DNA from: Terrilactibacillus sp. S3-3
GTDB lineage: Bacteria > Bacillota > Bacilli > Bacillales > Sporolactobacillaceae
NCBI GenBank assembly: GCA_030437565.1
Contig: CP129291.1
Span: 1,674,001-1,738,000 of the forward strand
Direction of reading: 5' to 3'
DNA length: 64,000 nucleotides
Part shown: one piece after another, positions 63,769-64,000 of the stretch
How the letters are laid out: each line of letters begins with the position of its first letter
How positions within the stretch are numbered: the stretch's first letter is position 1
Position numbers and translations under genes: made by a program
The notes under the pieces: model-generated
The model's database searches: none
Told to the model about the DNA's origin: nothing
What the model saw: the letters and a program-made list of their open reading frames with translations, nothing else

Positions 63769-63955
63769 TCGTGACGGTGCGAGATCGGATGATTTTGAAG
63801 ACCGGACATGGCTTATATACTTGGTGTTCTGGGAAGATGTTTTTTACAAAACCGGCGGCGACGAAGAATCGGTAAAATAGAACCTTGCAAAATTGTAAAA
63901 GGCTCAAACCATTGTTATTGAGCGACTGGAGTTTTAAAAAGTTGATTTAATTCTA

Positions 63956-63993
63956 AAAAAAACGCTGCCTGTTTTTTGCGGGCAGCGTTTTTG
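63956..63993 (+). terminator. Terminator near the right edge
   Basis: AAACGCTGCCTG pairs with CGGGCAGCGTTT around a T-rich loop, then T-run; A-run on the left allows both directions. Confidence 0.88.
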
Positions 63994-64000
63994 CAAGCTA

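Noticed and set aside
63808..63921. 37-codon frame near the right edge
   Set aside because: No ribosome site and basic low-complexity content; not supported.

Overview
The window is chromosomal DNA of a low-to-moderate G+C endospore-forming Bacillales bacterium. The gene order is that of the Bacillus subtilis spoIIA-to-ypj region: spoIIA, spoVA, lysA, ribT, scpAB, dacB-spmAB, rluB, resDE, recQ, cotJ, mecB, gudB, ypdA, ansA, prsW, cmk, rpsA, der, plsY, gpsA, spoIVA, hbs, folE-mtrB, hepS-menG-hepT, ndk, cheR, aroC-aroB, trp-hisC-tyrA-aroA, ypiAB, ypjAB. Several genes of the Bacillus block are missing: resABC, the qcr genes, ribDEAH, sleB-ypeB, fni, aroH and trpE. Missing cytochrome c-linked genes together with retained menaquinone genes would suit a Sporolactobacillaceae-like organism; that placement is inference.

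Layout. 1-7.5 kb: forespore genes (spoIIAA-AB-sigF and a spoVA cluster split by a divergent YitT-family gene). 7.5-9.7 kb: lysine riboswitch and lysA, then orphan ribT. 9.7-15.1 kb: chromosome segregation (scpAB), spore cortex and maturation (dacB, spmAB), rluB. 15.3-23.7 kb: redox two-component system, ferredoxin, ypbB-recQ, CAAX-type protease, cotJ coat operon. 24-31 kb: phosphoesterase, MecA-type adaptor, glutamate dehydrogenase, bacillithiol-disulfide reductase, asparaginase, PrsW, PilZ protein. 31.5-38 kb: cmk, plsC, S1-like protein, der, plsY, gpsA, spoVIF. 38.4-48 kb: spoIVA, HU, folE-mtrB, the heptaprenyl/menaquinone cluster, ndk, cheR, aroC-aroB. 47.8-56.1 kb: a TRAP-controlled tryptophan/aromatic operon. 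56.6-60.8 kb: ypi/ypj genes. 60.9-64 kb: an AT-richer accessory end with a membrane glycosyltransferase and an MFS transporter.

Regulation visible in sequence: a lysine riboswitch with terminator before lysA; a full TRAP attenuation leader (promoter, 5' stem-loop, about ten GAG repeats, terminator and a hairpin over the Shine-Dalgarno) that leads straight into trpD; the TRAP gene mtrB itself lies about 6.6 kb upstream, beside folE. Two inverted copies of a roughly 200-nt palindromic element (11.7 and 31.1 kb) look like IS200/IS605-type relics.

Sequence quality: well over half of the genes, including essential ones (der, cmk, gpsA, plsY, hbs, scpA), carry one or more 1-2 nt indels, mostly in homopolymers or short tandem repeats. 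Intact continuation in another frame shows these are most likely sequencing or assembly errors, not pseudogenes. Coordinates below span the restored genes.
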